Shown here piece by piece: positions 50,270-60,200 of a stretch of DNA of 64,000 bases. How positions within the stretch are numbered: the first letter of the stretch is position 1; each line of letters starts with the position of its first letter. The stretch covers positions 4,464,001 through 4,528,000 of the forward strand of contig NZ_CP110001.1 of assembly GCF_025947185.1 (NCBI RefSeq). Reading direction: 5' to 3'. The notes beneath the pieces were generated by a model. That model did not search any database. It worked only from the letters and a program-made list of their open reading frames with translations, and was not told where the DNA came from. Origin of the DNA: Flavobacterium sp. N2038. Lineage in GTDB: Bacteria; Bacteroidota; Bacteroidia; Flavobacteriales; Flavobacteriaceae. Position numbers and translations under genes: made by a program.

Positions 50270-50303
50270 ACCGTTATTGTTTGTATATTTTTTTTGAGTG
50301 CTG

Positions 50304-50311
50304 CAAATGTA
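50304..50311 (-). promoter_or_regulatory. -7 box of the cyoE/oxidase operon
   Basis: Minus-strand TACATTTG fits TAnnTTTG, 34 bases before the TTG start at 50269. It argues against the longer reading frame for cyoE. Confidence 0.55.
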
Positions 50312-50427
50312 CAAATTAGATTGTAGAATTTAGAACTATAAAATTAGATTTTTTTCAATAAAACCTTTACAAAATAAGGACTTGTAAATCTTTAACACTA
50401 TTATTTCGAAAAATCTTATTAAAAATC

Positions 50428-52572
50428 CTAGTAATCAAAATACCAATTAAAAATATCTGAACGCAATCCGATAGAAAACCAGGTTGTATTTTGCTTAAAA
50501 GTTGTTGCTGTTTCCTGAGTCGGATCAAAATTTCTATATATAAAACTTCCAAACAATTTCAGGTTCGTCATTGGGTTTATTAAATAACCTCCCTGAACAT
50601 CTGCAATAAAAACACTTGTTTTGTTTCCTTGTCCAACTTTTACACCTGTATTATAAGGACGTTTTTCGTCGTAACTTTTATAAATATTACCTCCGTAATT
50701 GTAGCTGTCGGCTGTAGTATTAAAATCCAGACCTCTTGTTCCTGTTGTCACTTTAGCATCACCAAAAATACGCCCCTTGTGGTAACGACCAATTAAAACA
50801 AGCTCGTTAAAATTTCCTCCCCATTGATGACCAACGCTCTGGTTATTATGCCCGTAATTTGTTATTACCGCGCTGTGCGCATAAACATAAGGACGCACAT
50901 GATTGTATTCTACCTGTACTAAAAGATCTTTTACATTGAAAGCATTGAAATATTTTCCTCCAATTTGAAAACCAAATTTATTTTTCCAGCTTTGATCTCC
51001 CGCTTTCACATCAGAAACCGAAAATTCATCGATCAAAAACTGACCGTACAAGTTTACATTATTATTCCATTTGTATTTTCCTGTAAAACCTAGTAATGCA
51101 TTTCCACTTTTTGAAGAAGATCCAAACTCAACCGCACGATAAAAAATAATAGGATTTATAAAATTAGCATCAAATCCTCTATTATTTGAATCTGTCCAGA
51201 CTACTGACTCGAAAAAACCTAAATTCAATCTATTAGAAACATTCCAGCTCAAATAGTGATTCGCCATAAATTTAGTAGCATAGGTCTTCTCTGCTGTTAC
51301 TTCAGGACGCACATCCTTAAGCCACATATAGGTATTGGTATATTTAATTTTCCAGAAAGTAGTGTTGATTTTAAAATACGGATATGGGCTGACTCCGTCG
51401 CTTTCAAGCAAAGAACGGTATCCATCTCCAATAAAATTTCTTCCATACCCTAATTGTAAATCAAAGAATTTACTTGGCACATAAGTAATATTTGCTTCTG
51501 CCATAGGAAAATCATACGCATCTGTTTTAAATCTTTTTGCAATTCCAATTCCCGGAATAATAGCAGGGTTTCCTCCAGAAGGCTTTATCGATTCTGCATA
51601 ATCATTATAATAACCCGCAAATCTTCCCTGACTTTCAAAAACGGTAGTGGTAAAATTAACCTGTTTTCCCAGCCCTCCTCTAAAATTCAAAGCACGTGTA
51701 TTTACATAAGTATAAGAAGCATCTAAATCTGATGCTTTACCTACTTGCAAATCAAGAATTGGATTTAATACAAACCAATAGTCTTCACCCTGAATCTGCA
51801 CCAGATTTTCGTTCCACCATTTTCTTCCTAACCAGGTTGAAACATTTTTCTGAAGAGATTCATTAACCGCTTTCAGATTATAATATTTAGAAACTTCTGC
51901 ATATGTATAAGGTTTTGAAGCAGTATGATTGTTACTCCCAACCTGGTTCATCGCTCCGTCAAACTGCGCATAATAACTGTGTGAAAAAGGAATATTCAAA
52001 TGACTTTCGAACTCAGGATTTCGATACTTTTTAGACACTATACTATCCAGTTCTGTCATTGGCTTCTCAGCTGGCTTTAAAATTTCGGCTGCCGCCAAGG
52101 CTTCTGCTTCAATTTGCTGAGAACTTTTTAAAGGAATAGCAATCGAAATGGTATATTTTGAATAGGTCGGTTTACCATTATAGGTTGATGGTTTTATTTT
52201 TGGAAACTTCTCAAAAACACGTTTAGCTTCTACAGACAACTCATCATTTCCTGCATTAACATAAATTACTTTAAATACCCCTTCGCTATCTACTTCAAAG
52301 AGTACTTTTACCTCACCTTTATAATTGGATTGTTTTAAATTTGCAGGAACTTCAAAATTTTGAAAAACAAAATCCTGAACTTCCCTGTAAAAGCAATTTT
52401 CTAATTTTTTAGATTCTAAATTTTCACAATTTGGAAAAACAGGAAACTTTTCACTTGTAAATCCGGACTGAACTGAAGAGTTATTATTTTGTTGCGCAAA
52501 AACAGTTATAGAGGCTAACATTAAAACAAAAGATAAAACATTTTTGTTTTTTACGTAGGTTTTGATTTTCAT
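50428..52572 (-). CDS. remB: RemB-like gliding-motility outer-membrane protein
   Basis: This 714-residue protein has a signal peptide to about residue 27 (VFAQQ). It is two domains fused: residues about 43-150 look like a TonB C-terminal-type domain (FPVFPNCE, two Cys, GEVKVLFEVDSEGVFKVIYV, KFPKIKPSTYNGKPT), and the rest is a long outer-membrane barrel with LQLGYGRNFIGDGYRSLLES, similar to Wzi-like capsule proteins. This layout fits RemB, a Flavobacterium gliding-motility protein, but the name rests on memory of the family. It begins directly at the deoC stop, so the two are cotranscribed. Confidence 0.65.
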   Translation of the reverse strand: MKIKTYVKNKNVLSFVLMLASITVFAQQNNNSSVQSGFTSEKFPVFPNCENLESKKLENCFYREVQDFVFQNFEVPANLKQSNYKGEVKVLFEVDSEGVFKVIYVNAGNDELSVEAKRVFEKFPKIKPSTYNGKPTYSKYTISIAIPLKSSQQIEAEALAAAEILKPAEKPMTELDSIVSKKYRNPEFESHLNIPFSHSYYAQFDGAMNQVGSNNHTASKPYTYAEVSKYYNLKAVNESLQKNVSTWLGRKWWNENLVQIQGEDYWFVLNPILDLQVGKASDLDASYTYVNTRALNFRGGLGKQVNFTTTVFESQGRFAGYYNDYAESIKPSGGNPAIIPGIGIAKRFKTDAYDFPMAEANITYVPSKFFDLQLGYGRNFIGDGYRSLLESDGVSPYPYFKINTTFWKIKYTNTYMWLKDVRPEVTAEKTYATKFMANHYLSWNVSNRLNLGFFESVVWTDSNNRGFDANFINPIIFYRAVEFGSSSKSGNALLGFTGKYKWNNNVNLYGQFLIDEFSVSDVKAGDQSWKNKFGFQIGGKYFNAFNVKDLLVQVEYNHVRPYVYAHSAVITNYGHNNQSVGHQWGGNFNELVLIGRYHKGRIFGDAKVTTGTRGLDFNTTADSYNYGGNIYKSYDEKRPYNTGVKVGQGNKTSVFIADVQGGYLINPMTNLKLFGSFIYRNFDPTQETATTFKQNTTWFSIGLRSDIFNWYFDY

Positions 52573-53316
52573 TTAATATTGATTTTGGGTATTTTCTCCA
52601 TTTGCAATAGCCTTTGCAGCTGAAGTTCCGATGCGTTTAACTCCTAAACGAATCATTTCTATTGCTTCTTTATATGAGCGGACTCCACCAGCCGCTTTAA
52701 CTGATAAAGGAGAGGCATTTTCTAACATTATAATAATTGCAGGAACAGTTGCTCCGTTTGGCAAATCATTTTCAGTTTTAAAAAAACCTGTCGATGATTT
52801 TACAAAAACTGATGCGTAATCCTCTTCTTTAAAATTAGATATGACTACGTTTTTGATCAGCACCGAAAGCTGTATAATTTCTTTTTCGGTCAGGGCTGCG
52901 ATTTCAATAATCCATTTTACAGTTTTATTATGCGCCAATCCTATTTGTGTACCTACTAAGATTTCTTTTTTTACCAGTTCAAGGTCTCCATTTTTAAAAG
53001 CTTCATAATTACAGACAAAATCTAAATCATCTGCTCCATTTAGAATGGCTTCATTTGCTTCTTTAATTTTCTCCTCCAACTCTGATTTACCTTGAGGAAA
53101 ATCAATAACAGTACCTATAAGCAAACTCGAATGGGCTGCTATTATCATTTCTTTAGCTAAAGAAACAAATTCAGGCCTGATCATTATTAATTTGAAACCT
53201 TCTGTTATAGCCTCTTCAATTGTATTTTTTACAATAACAAAATTCTCTGCATCCGAAATTCCCGCCTGGGAAGCCGTCTTCAAATAAGTGGAATCAAGAT
53301 ATTGTTTTACGTTCAT
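52573..53316 (-). CDS. deoC: Deoxyribose-phosphate aldolase
   Basis: This 247-residue TIM-barrel enzyme splits 2-deoxyribose 5-phosphate into glyceraldehyde 3-phosphate and acetaldehyde. The Schiff-base Lys is in ASVFVKSSTGF, the second active-site Lys is read as VKAAGGVRSYKEA, and DLDFVCNYEAFKNGD carries the conserved Asp. The length is normal. A -7 box lies upstream, and the RemB-like gene is directly downstream. Confidence 0.95.
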   Translation of the reverse strand: MNVKQYLDSTYLKTASQAGISDAENFVIVKNTIEEAITEGFKLIMIRPEFVSLAKEMIIAAHSSLLIGTVIDFPQGKSELEEKIKEANEAILNGADDLDFVCNYEAFKNGDLELVKKEILVGTQIGLAHNKTVKWIIEIAALTEKEIIQLSVLIKNVVISNFKEEDYASVFVKSSTGFFKTENDLPNGATVPAIIIMLENASPLSVKAAGGVRSYKEAIEMIRLGVKRIGTSAAKAIANGENTQNQY

Positions 53317-53342
53317 AACTTTTAAAATTCACAGAGTTGCGA

Positions 53343-53350
53343 CAAAAATA
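53343..53350 (-). promoter_or_regulatory. -7 box of deoC
   Basis: Minus-strand TATTTTTG fits TAnnTTTG, 26 bases before the ATG at 53316. No -33 TTG is at the right distance. Confidence 0.5.
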
Positions 53351-53402
53351 CATTTAATATTGAGAAAAAAAACAATCTTTTGAAGCTTGATTTTTAGACA
53401 AT

Positions 53403-53426
53403 AAAAAACCCACCGAAGTGGGTAAT
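53403..53426 (-). terminator. Terminator after the VanZ-family gene
   Basis: ACCCAC (53408-53413) pairs with GTGGGT (53418-53423). On the minus strand the loop is the stable TTCG tetraloop and six T follow. It closes the gcvH/vanZ-family unit. Confidence 0.9.
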
Positions 53427-53433
53427 CTTATTC

Positions 53434-53817
53434 TTATATTTTATCGATTTGTTTCTTAAAAGCTATTGCCGTAAAGACACCGACTGTAGCACCAATTGTA
53501 TTTGCTAAAACATCTGACACATCCGAAGCTCGTGTAACTGTAAAAACGCTTTGCAAAATCTCTATTGTAATACCAAAAAAAACAGAAAATATAAATGCGA
53601 TTAAATAGGCTTTATAATCGTCTGTCGTTTTTCCTTTAAGTTCTTTTTTGAAAAACAGAATCCATGAAAGTGTAAATCCAAAATGAAAACAAAAATGTAC
53701 AATCTTATCTATACTTGGAAAATTTACCGCTGGTATATTACTTGAATCTGTCAGACAAAAATAAGCAATTATACCTGAGCAGATAATCGCCCAAAGTAAA
53801 AGGAGTTGTTTAGGCAC
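53434..53817 (-). CDS. VanZ family membrane protein
   Basis: This 127-residue protein has four hydrophobic segments. [21 protein letters not shown] is the VanZ-like signature with D-K-x-x-H, and [11 protein letters not shown] and [19 protein letters not shown] complete it. The family takes its name from teicoplanin resistance but is widespread and of unknown role. It overlaps the end of gcvH by eight bases, so expression is coupled. Confidence 0.92.
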   Translation of the reverse strand: MPKQLLLLWAIICSGIIAYFCLTDSSNIPAVNFPSIDKIVHFCFHFGFTLSWILFFKKELKGKTTDDYKAYLIAFIFSVFFGITIEILQSVFTVTRASDVSDVLANTIGATVGVFTAIAFKKQIDKI

Positions 53818-54190
53818 CTATTAATTGTTTGTAAGCTTCGTCAGATAATAGAGAATCGATCTCTGATGGATCAGCGATTTTTACTTTGATCATCCATCCT
53901 GCTCCATAAGGATCAGAATTTACTGTTTCAGGCGCGCTTTCTAAACTATCATTAAAAGCAATGATCTCTCCAGTTAATGGCAAAAACAAATCTGAAACTG
54001 TTTTTACTGCTTCAACAGTTCCAAAAACTTCATCTTTATCAAGTGTCTGATCTAAAGTTTCCACCTCAACATATACGATATCTCCTAATTCTTTTTGTGC
54101 GAAATGCGTAATTCCTACTGTAGCTACATCTCCTTCGATGCTAATCCACTCATGATCTTTTGTGTACTTTAAATTTGCTGGTATGCTCAT
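53810..54190 (-). CDS. gcvH: Glycine cleavage system H protein
   Basis: This 126-residue carrier passes the aminomethyl group between the P, T and L proteins. The lipoylated Lys is Lys63 in [12 protein letters not shown], and the N-terminal [10 protein letters not shown] and C-terminal DEAYKQLIG are typical. It is encoded away from other gcv genes, between sprA and the VanZ-family gene, and has its own -7 box. Confidence 0.96.
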   Translation of the reverse strand: MSIPANLKYTKDHEWISIEGDVATVGITHFAQKELGDIVYVEVETLDQTLDKDEVFGTVEAVKTVSDLFLPLTGEIIAFNDSLESAPETVNSDPYGAGWMIKVKIADPSEIDSLLSDEAYKQLIGA

Positions 54191-54230
54191 AATTGTGTGT
54201 TTGTAAATTGATAATTTAATAATTTAGTCA

Positions 54231-54238
54231 CAAATGTA
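54231..54238 (-). promoter_or_regulatory. -7 box of gcvH
   Basis: Minus-strand TACATTTG fits TAnnTTTG, 40 bases before the ATG at 54190 in the spacer after sprA. No -33 TTG is visible. Confidence 0.5.
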
Positions 54239-54275
54239 ATAATCTTCTAATAAAATTTGGTTTACAAACTCAAAT

Positions 54276-57200
54276 TTAATTTCCAAAATTGTAACGAAGT
54301 GTAAATCCTGATCTAATATTAGTTAACGGAAACGATGTTGATATTACAGCTTTTGAGAACGAATGATCGTAATAAAATATAGCCGTAAGGTTCTTACTAA
54401 AGGCGTAATCTGCCGTAAGTTTTAATGTCCAGATATTTTGACCTGCCGCCAATTGATTGTTATCATAATCTAAATAACGCACCAATGTCTGGTTATTTCT
54501 ATACGAGAAATCAGCTTTAATGTTGATATCACTTTTTATAATTCCGGTTGGACTATCTGCCAATCTTGACGAGAATATAACATCTTTAAAACGATACCCT
54601 AAACCTACTAAATACTCAATACCTTTTACTTCTGTCAACAAGTTATTATCAAAACTCATCGATAATGCTCTGTCTTTTTTAATTTCACTTAGTAAACGCA
54701 AAGAGCTTTTTAATTCGAAATCTACTCGAACCAAAGGACTAAACTGCTCTACTAAATTGACATTTGACATGATCGTTTTATTAAAGAAATTTGTATTTAA
54801 ATCTTGCCCTGAAGGGTTTTCATTGTAATCAAAATTAGACCTAAACTGATTGATCGTATAAGATGCTCTATAATTATGCTGCAAAGAAAAACGTTTAAAT
54901 CTGTCTTTAAAATACTTATAACGCATTAAACCATTATACTTAATACTCCAGTTTGGAATAGGAAAACTTCTAAAAATATCTGTTGAGCTACTTGATGCAT
55001 TACTTCCTGTATAAGCCGCTAAAAACGAAGGCAGCAAAACAGCCTGATTACTTTTTGTAAAACCAATTGGGTATCCAACATTTGATGAATAAATAGCATA
55101 GTTCGGATCTCCTTCTGCCGGAATAGGATTGTTTGCATCACCATATCTTGGTATTGTAACTCCTGCACCATAATGATCTTCGGCAAGACGATTTGCAATA
55201 GTTAATCGGTTATTTCTAAAATCATCAAATGCCGCAGATTGTGTCTCATTACTGGTAGAAAAAGCGGTCTTTATTAAAACCGTTGAAATAGAAAACATTC
55301 CATAACTGTAAGGCGATAATGGCGTATATTCCCCATCGATAACGCTATATTGTTCTGATGAATTTTTAGAATATGCACGATCCATTGCCAAATCTATTTT
55401 TAAATCAGGAAGCAAATCTATATTTGCCGTGATCTTTAAAAGTTCGTTTTGCACCTGCGTAAAGTTCTGATTGAAATTTTCATAATTTGTCAACCAGCCA
55501 TTCTTTGCAGCCTCGTAACGCACATCATCCTGGCTTCCAAAAATAAAACCTAAACTTGGTTTTGCTGTTCCTAAGAACCCAACACTTGGCGTATATCCAG
55601 GTAAAACGGTTCCGCTATTTTTAGTATAATTAACCTGAATGTTTTTAACACTTGTCAAAACTCCAATCATTCCATCATAAAACGGACTATTGTTTACAAC
55701 AGGTTTTGCTGTGTTCACCACTTTTTCTCCTGGCTTAGGCGGTGCAGCCGGTTTAGTTTTAGCTGTTTTCTTAGCTCCCGGAGTTAAACCTAAATACTTA
55801 TACAGCATATTCATATTTAACGTTGTCGTAAATGTATTTGAATTTGCATTCTGAATTGTATTTCCAAGATTATACTCTGTTCCGGTATCATCAACAAATT
55901 GAGACAAAGCAGTCGAAGAACGCTGCCAGCTATAATCTGCTGTATAAGAATAACTCGCTTTAATAAAACTAAAAATTGGCAATTTATTAATTGGTATATC
56001 CCAGTTTAAAACTAATTGCTGCACATGTTGATTTGGGGTTCCGATATCCCAATAGCTATCCCAGATATTAAAATCTTCCTTAGGCGTATTATCAGCGTTC
56101 AGATAATTTTTTACAATATTATTTGATGCCGCAGTGTAATTTATTTTTACTGATTTTGTCAAATTATATCCAAAACCATACTGATAATTAAAGGCAAAAT
56201 TTCGTCTGTATAACGGATCTAAACCAATTCCTTCAACTTCAACCAATCGATACTGCTGACGGTTACTTTGTCTTAAAATATTCGTATTAAATGAAATATT
56301 TGAAGGCAGATAATTAAAGTTAAAATCGCTTAATAATTTCCAGTACTCGCTTTTCTTCATGAATTCGTTCTTCTTGAACGGAACCACTTCTTTTGGCTGA
56401 AAAGTATAAGCATAATTAACGGCCGTATTTGATTGCTCATCTTCATAGCTTTCTACTTCATAATCATGTCGCTCTACCTGATTGTACGATTGCGAGAAAG
56501 TAAAATTCTCAACATCATAAACATGCGGTTTCTGCTCTGGAGCTCTGTCTTTTCTAACCCCTATAAAGTTAATACTCTTACGCTTTGTATAGTCAACTGC
56601 ACGGGTTCTGATATTATCCTTTTCGTTAGGATCAGTAGTTTCATTTATTAACTGATCTAATTTGATATCCTGGTTAAAAGGGTCGTATTCCGGAGTAATA
56701 ACTTCTTCACCAATAGCATAATTAAAAGGTAAATTAATTCCCCATTTACGAGGCATTAATTTTCCTAAATTCAAATTCGTAACAATATTATACTGCTGAA
56801 TATCTTCACGATCTCTCTCGTTTGCACCTTGCTCTAAAGATCCAAATCCAATTGTACTCTTCTTTCCTGTAGCAGAAATGGTTGCAAAATCTGCCATATT
56901 GGTATCAACATTTAATAATGCTGCCATACCACCTTTGTTTTCTAAATCAGACATTCGAAGCTCATTAAACCAAACTTCTCCTTTAATGTCTTTATGATCT
57001 GCCCTGCTTTTAACTCCGACCATTAAATTCCTGACCAAACCAAAATTTGGATTTCCTTTAATACCCAGTTTTAATCTGCTGTCACCATCTCCTCCGCTTT
57101 GACTTAAATCATCATCCGGATAATAAATACCATTAATATCTCTTTTATCAGAGTTAATATCGATACTCATGGCCTTAATTTTCATTCTGGTCAGTAAATC

Positions 57201-60200
57201 AAGCGCCAAATCAATATTGTTATCATCCATCCAAACTAAATCAGGACTTATAGAACAACTTCCTCCGGTTTGTGTCACTTTTAATGGAATTTCGATCTGA
57301 TAAAAGTTTTGCGTAAAGTCATTACCAAAACGAATAAAACCAACCATTTCTTCGTCTAATAATGCACTTTCATTTGGCAACGATTCTGCATGTAAAAACA
57401 TTTTCAGTTTTTTGTACTGACGCATATCAACGCTCACATTTTTAAAAACTGCTCTGGAATCCTGATATTGTAAACCTGCACCACCAACCCTAAGGGCTAA
57501 TGATTGCTCATTTTGATTGATAACAGTATTATTATTATACAATTGCTCTCTTTGAACTCCCGGAGGAATTACATAGTTCACAGGACATTTTGTGCTATTT
57601 TCCTGAATATTAACAGCTGCAACATCAAATTCAACTCCATCATCATCCGGATTTGGATCATTTGCGTCAAGAGTTCCTGTATATCTTCTCCATTCTCCTC
57701 TTACTAAATCTAACGCTCCAAAACGCACCGTCATCTGGTCATTAAAACCTGTCATAAACATACGCATGAAACGAATAGACCTAAAATCTGTAATATTTCC
57801 AATTGTGTTTTGTGGCTGTGAAACCGGGATTTTAAACTGAATCCATCTTGCGGTTGTTGTACTTCCGTTTGGCAGCTCTACATTAGTGACTTCACGAATA
57901 TCAGTAATATAATTTTGCCCAACCTGCATTCCTGGTTTTACATCAATACTATATTCATAATACGCATTGATGGTACTCATGGTATTATCACGATTAATAT
58001 CTTCAACATCCGGCAAAGTTGTAGATCCCCTGTTTGGATCATCAACACTTACCGCAGAGTTATTTTCTACTCCATTATATTTTTTATAACGATTAATAAC
58101 ATCTCCATCTGTATTTAAATAATACTTGTAGTTATCTGCCGCAGGATCTTCTTCTCCCGCATAATTCGTATAAACTGCTCCTTCCTTAGCATCTGGTAAA
58201 CCATCTAAACCTACGTCCTGATTTTTACGGTTATCCGGATTGGTATCAAAAGCATAGATTAACGATTGCGAAGCCGGAACATCTCCCCAAAGCGGTTGCG
58301 GATTAACCATTACCTGACCTGGTCCTAGCCCGTTTTCATATTGTTTTCTTCCGTCTTTTAAAACATCTTCAGAAATTTCACCTAAGTTAAAATAAATCTT
58401 TCCTGTATTGTTTGCAGGTGCTTCGGCATTTCCAACATACGGATCAAGTACCCAAAACTGAATATACTCAACATTCCCCTGTTCAAAATTGGTTGAATTT
58501 AAAGCACGCATAATTCCACCAAAATTAGAAGAGGCCGGACCTGCACTAAAATTTGGATTGTTGTTGTAAGCTCCCCTGTCTGATGGGAAATAAGTTAAAT
58601 CCAGTGTATTAATAACCTGAATTTGTCCTTGGGCAATATCTGTATTTGGATATAATTCTTTACTGTAAATCCTTCTTGTTGTATTTAATGACAAATCATC
58701 ATTTGAAATTCCGGATGGTTTAGACGAGTAAAACACAGGATCAATTGTATACCATGCCAGTTTTGCACGTTTGTAACCATACTCTAACGTATTTGAATTG
58801 GCATTAAAAGTATTATCATTGATCGAATTTACAAATGGTGTTGAGGCCAAACTCCACGCATAAGCCGATCGCATATCGATTGTTGATTGTGAGCCTTCAA
58901 AATCGTCAATATAAATTGTTGCTTCACCCTCAAAATCACTGGCTTTTGGTGCATCTGGTTTTAAAAATGCTACTTCACCACGAACCGAAAGATTAGAAGG
59001 AACATCTGTATCAATATTTGGCAATTTATTTACCAGCCTGGTAAAGAAAGGAACTTCGGTTGCATAATTACCATTAAACCCAAAAATTGTATTATTTACA
59101 GATTCTTGTCCGTAACTGGATTTTTGTGTAAAAGGTTTTTCACTCATTTTTAAATAAGTACCTCCAACTACAAATTTCTCTGAAATTTTGTGCTCAACAT
59201 TAAATCCTATAAATCTTCTGGTTTGTTGTCCAAAAATGGAATTATTCTCTAAGGAAACTTCGATTGGTGTATTTGAAGCCTGAAGTGACGGATCCAGAAT
59301 CTGAACACGACCTAATTGATAATCGACACTATAATCGATTCCTTCTACCAATCTTCTTCCTGCTGCCATTACTACAACAGATCCTTGCGGCACGTTGAAC
59401 GCCCCGATTGGAATACCACTACTTCCTGATGATTTATATTTTCCTCTTAGTAAGAATTTATTTTTATCACTATCCTGCAAAGCGCCAGATTGTGTGTTTT
59501 TATACATATTTCTAAATACATACTTCTGCTGATTTGCATTATAAGTACTTGGATTATTATAATCCTCCCCGGAACCGGAATTCTGCAGTTTCTTAAATAT
59601 CAGCTCCCCAAAAGGCTCTTTGGTGGTAAAAATGATTCGTCCGTTCTGTACGTCAACGGTAATACCCGGAATGTAATCGAAGAAACCATCTCCTCCTGTT
59701 TGCGGATCATTATTATAATTTAGTCTGTCCAGATTAAATACATTTAATAAAGGAGTCTGATCTACTTTATTATCCGGAGTTGGGTTTGTTGGAAAAGTTG
59801 TTCCCTGAACCGGCGTAATATAATTTATTGGAGAAGGATCTGTATAAAGAATATTCATTCTAAAATCATCCTGCTTAATTTGATACGCCTGAGGAATTTG
59901 ATAAACGTTTTTCATCATCAGGTTCCAAACCGGATTTTGAACGTTTGTCAAATTGCTCTTCAACATCTTTAAAACCAAACTTTGTGAAATAATTGCCTGA
60001 TTTGAACTATTATTTCCTGTTACAACTGTAGCATCAAGTCCATCACTTCCAAATTCTCCTACCTGATATACTTTACCTCCAACAGTATATTCAAAAGCAA
60101 CTGCTAAAATTTCATCATTTGCTAAACGCTGCTGTAACGAAATATATCCTAACTGCGGATTAAAAGTAAACTCATTCGCTGTTAATTTACGGGCATTTTC

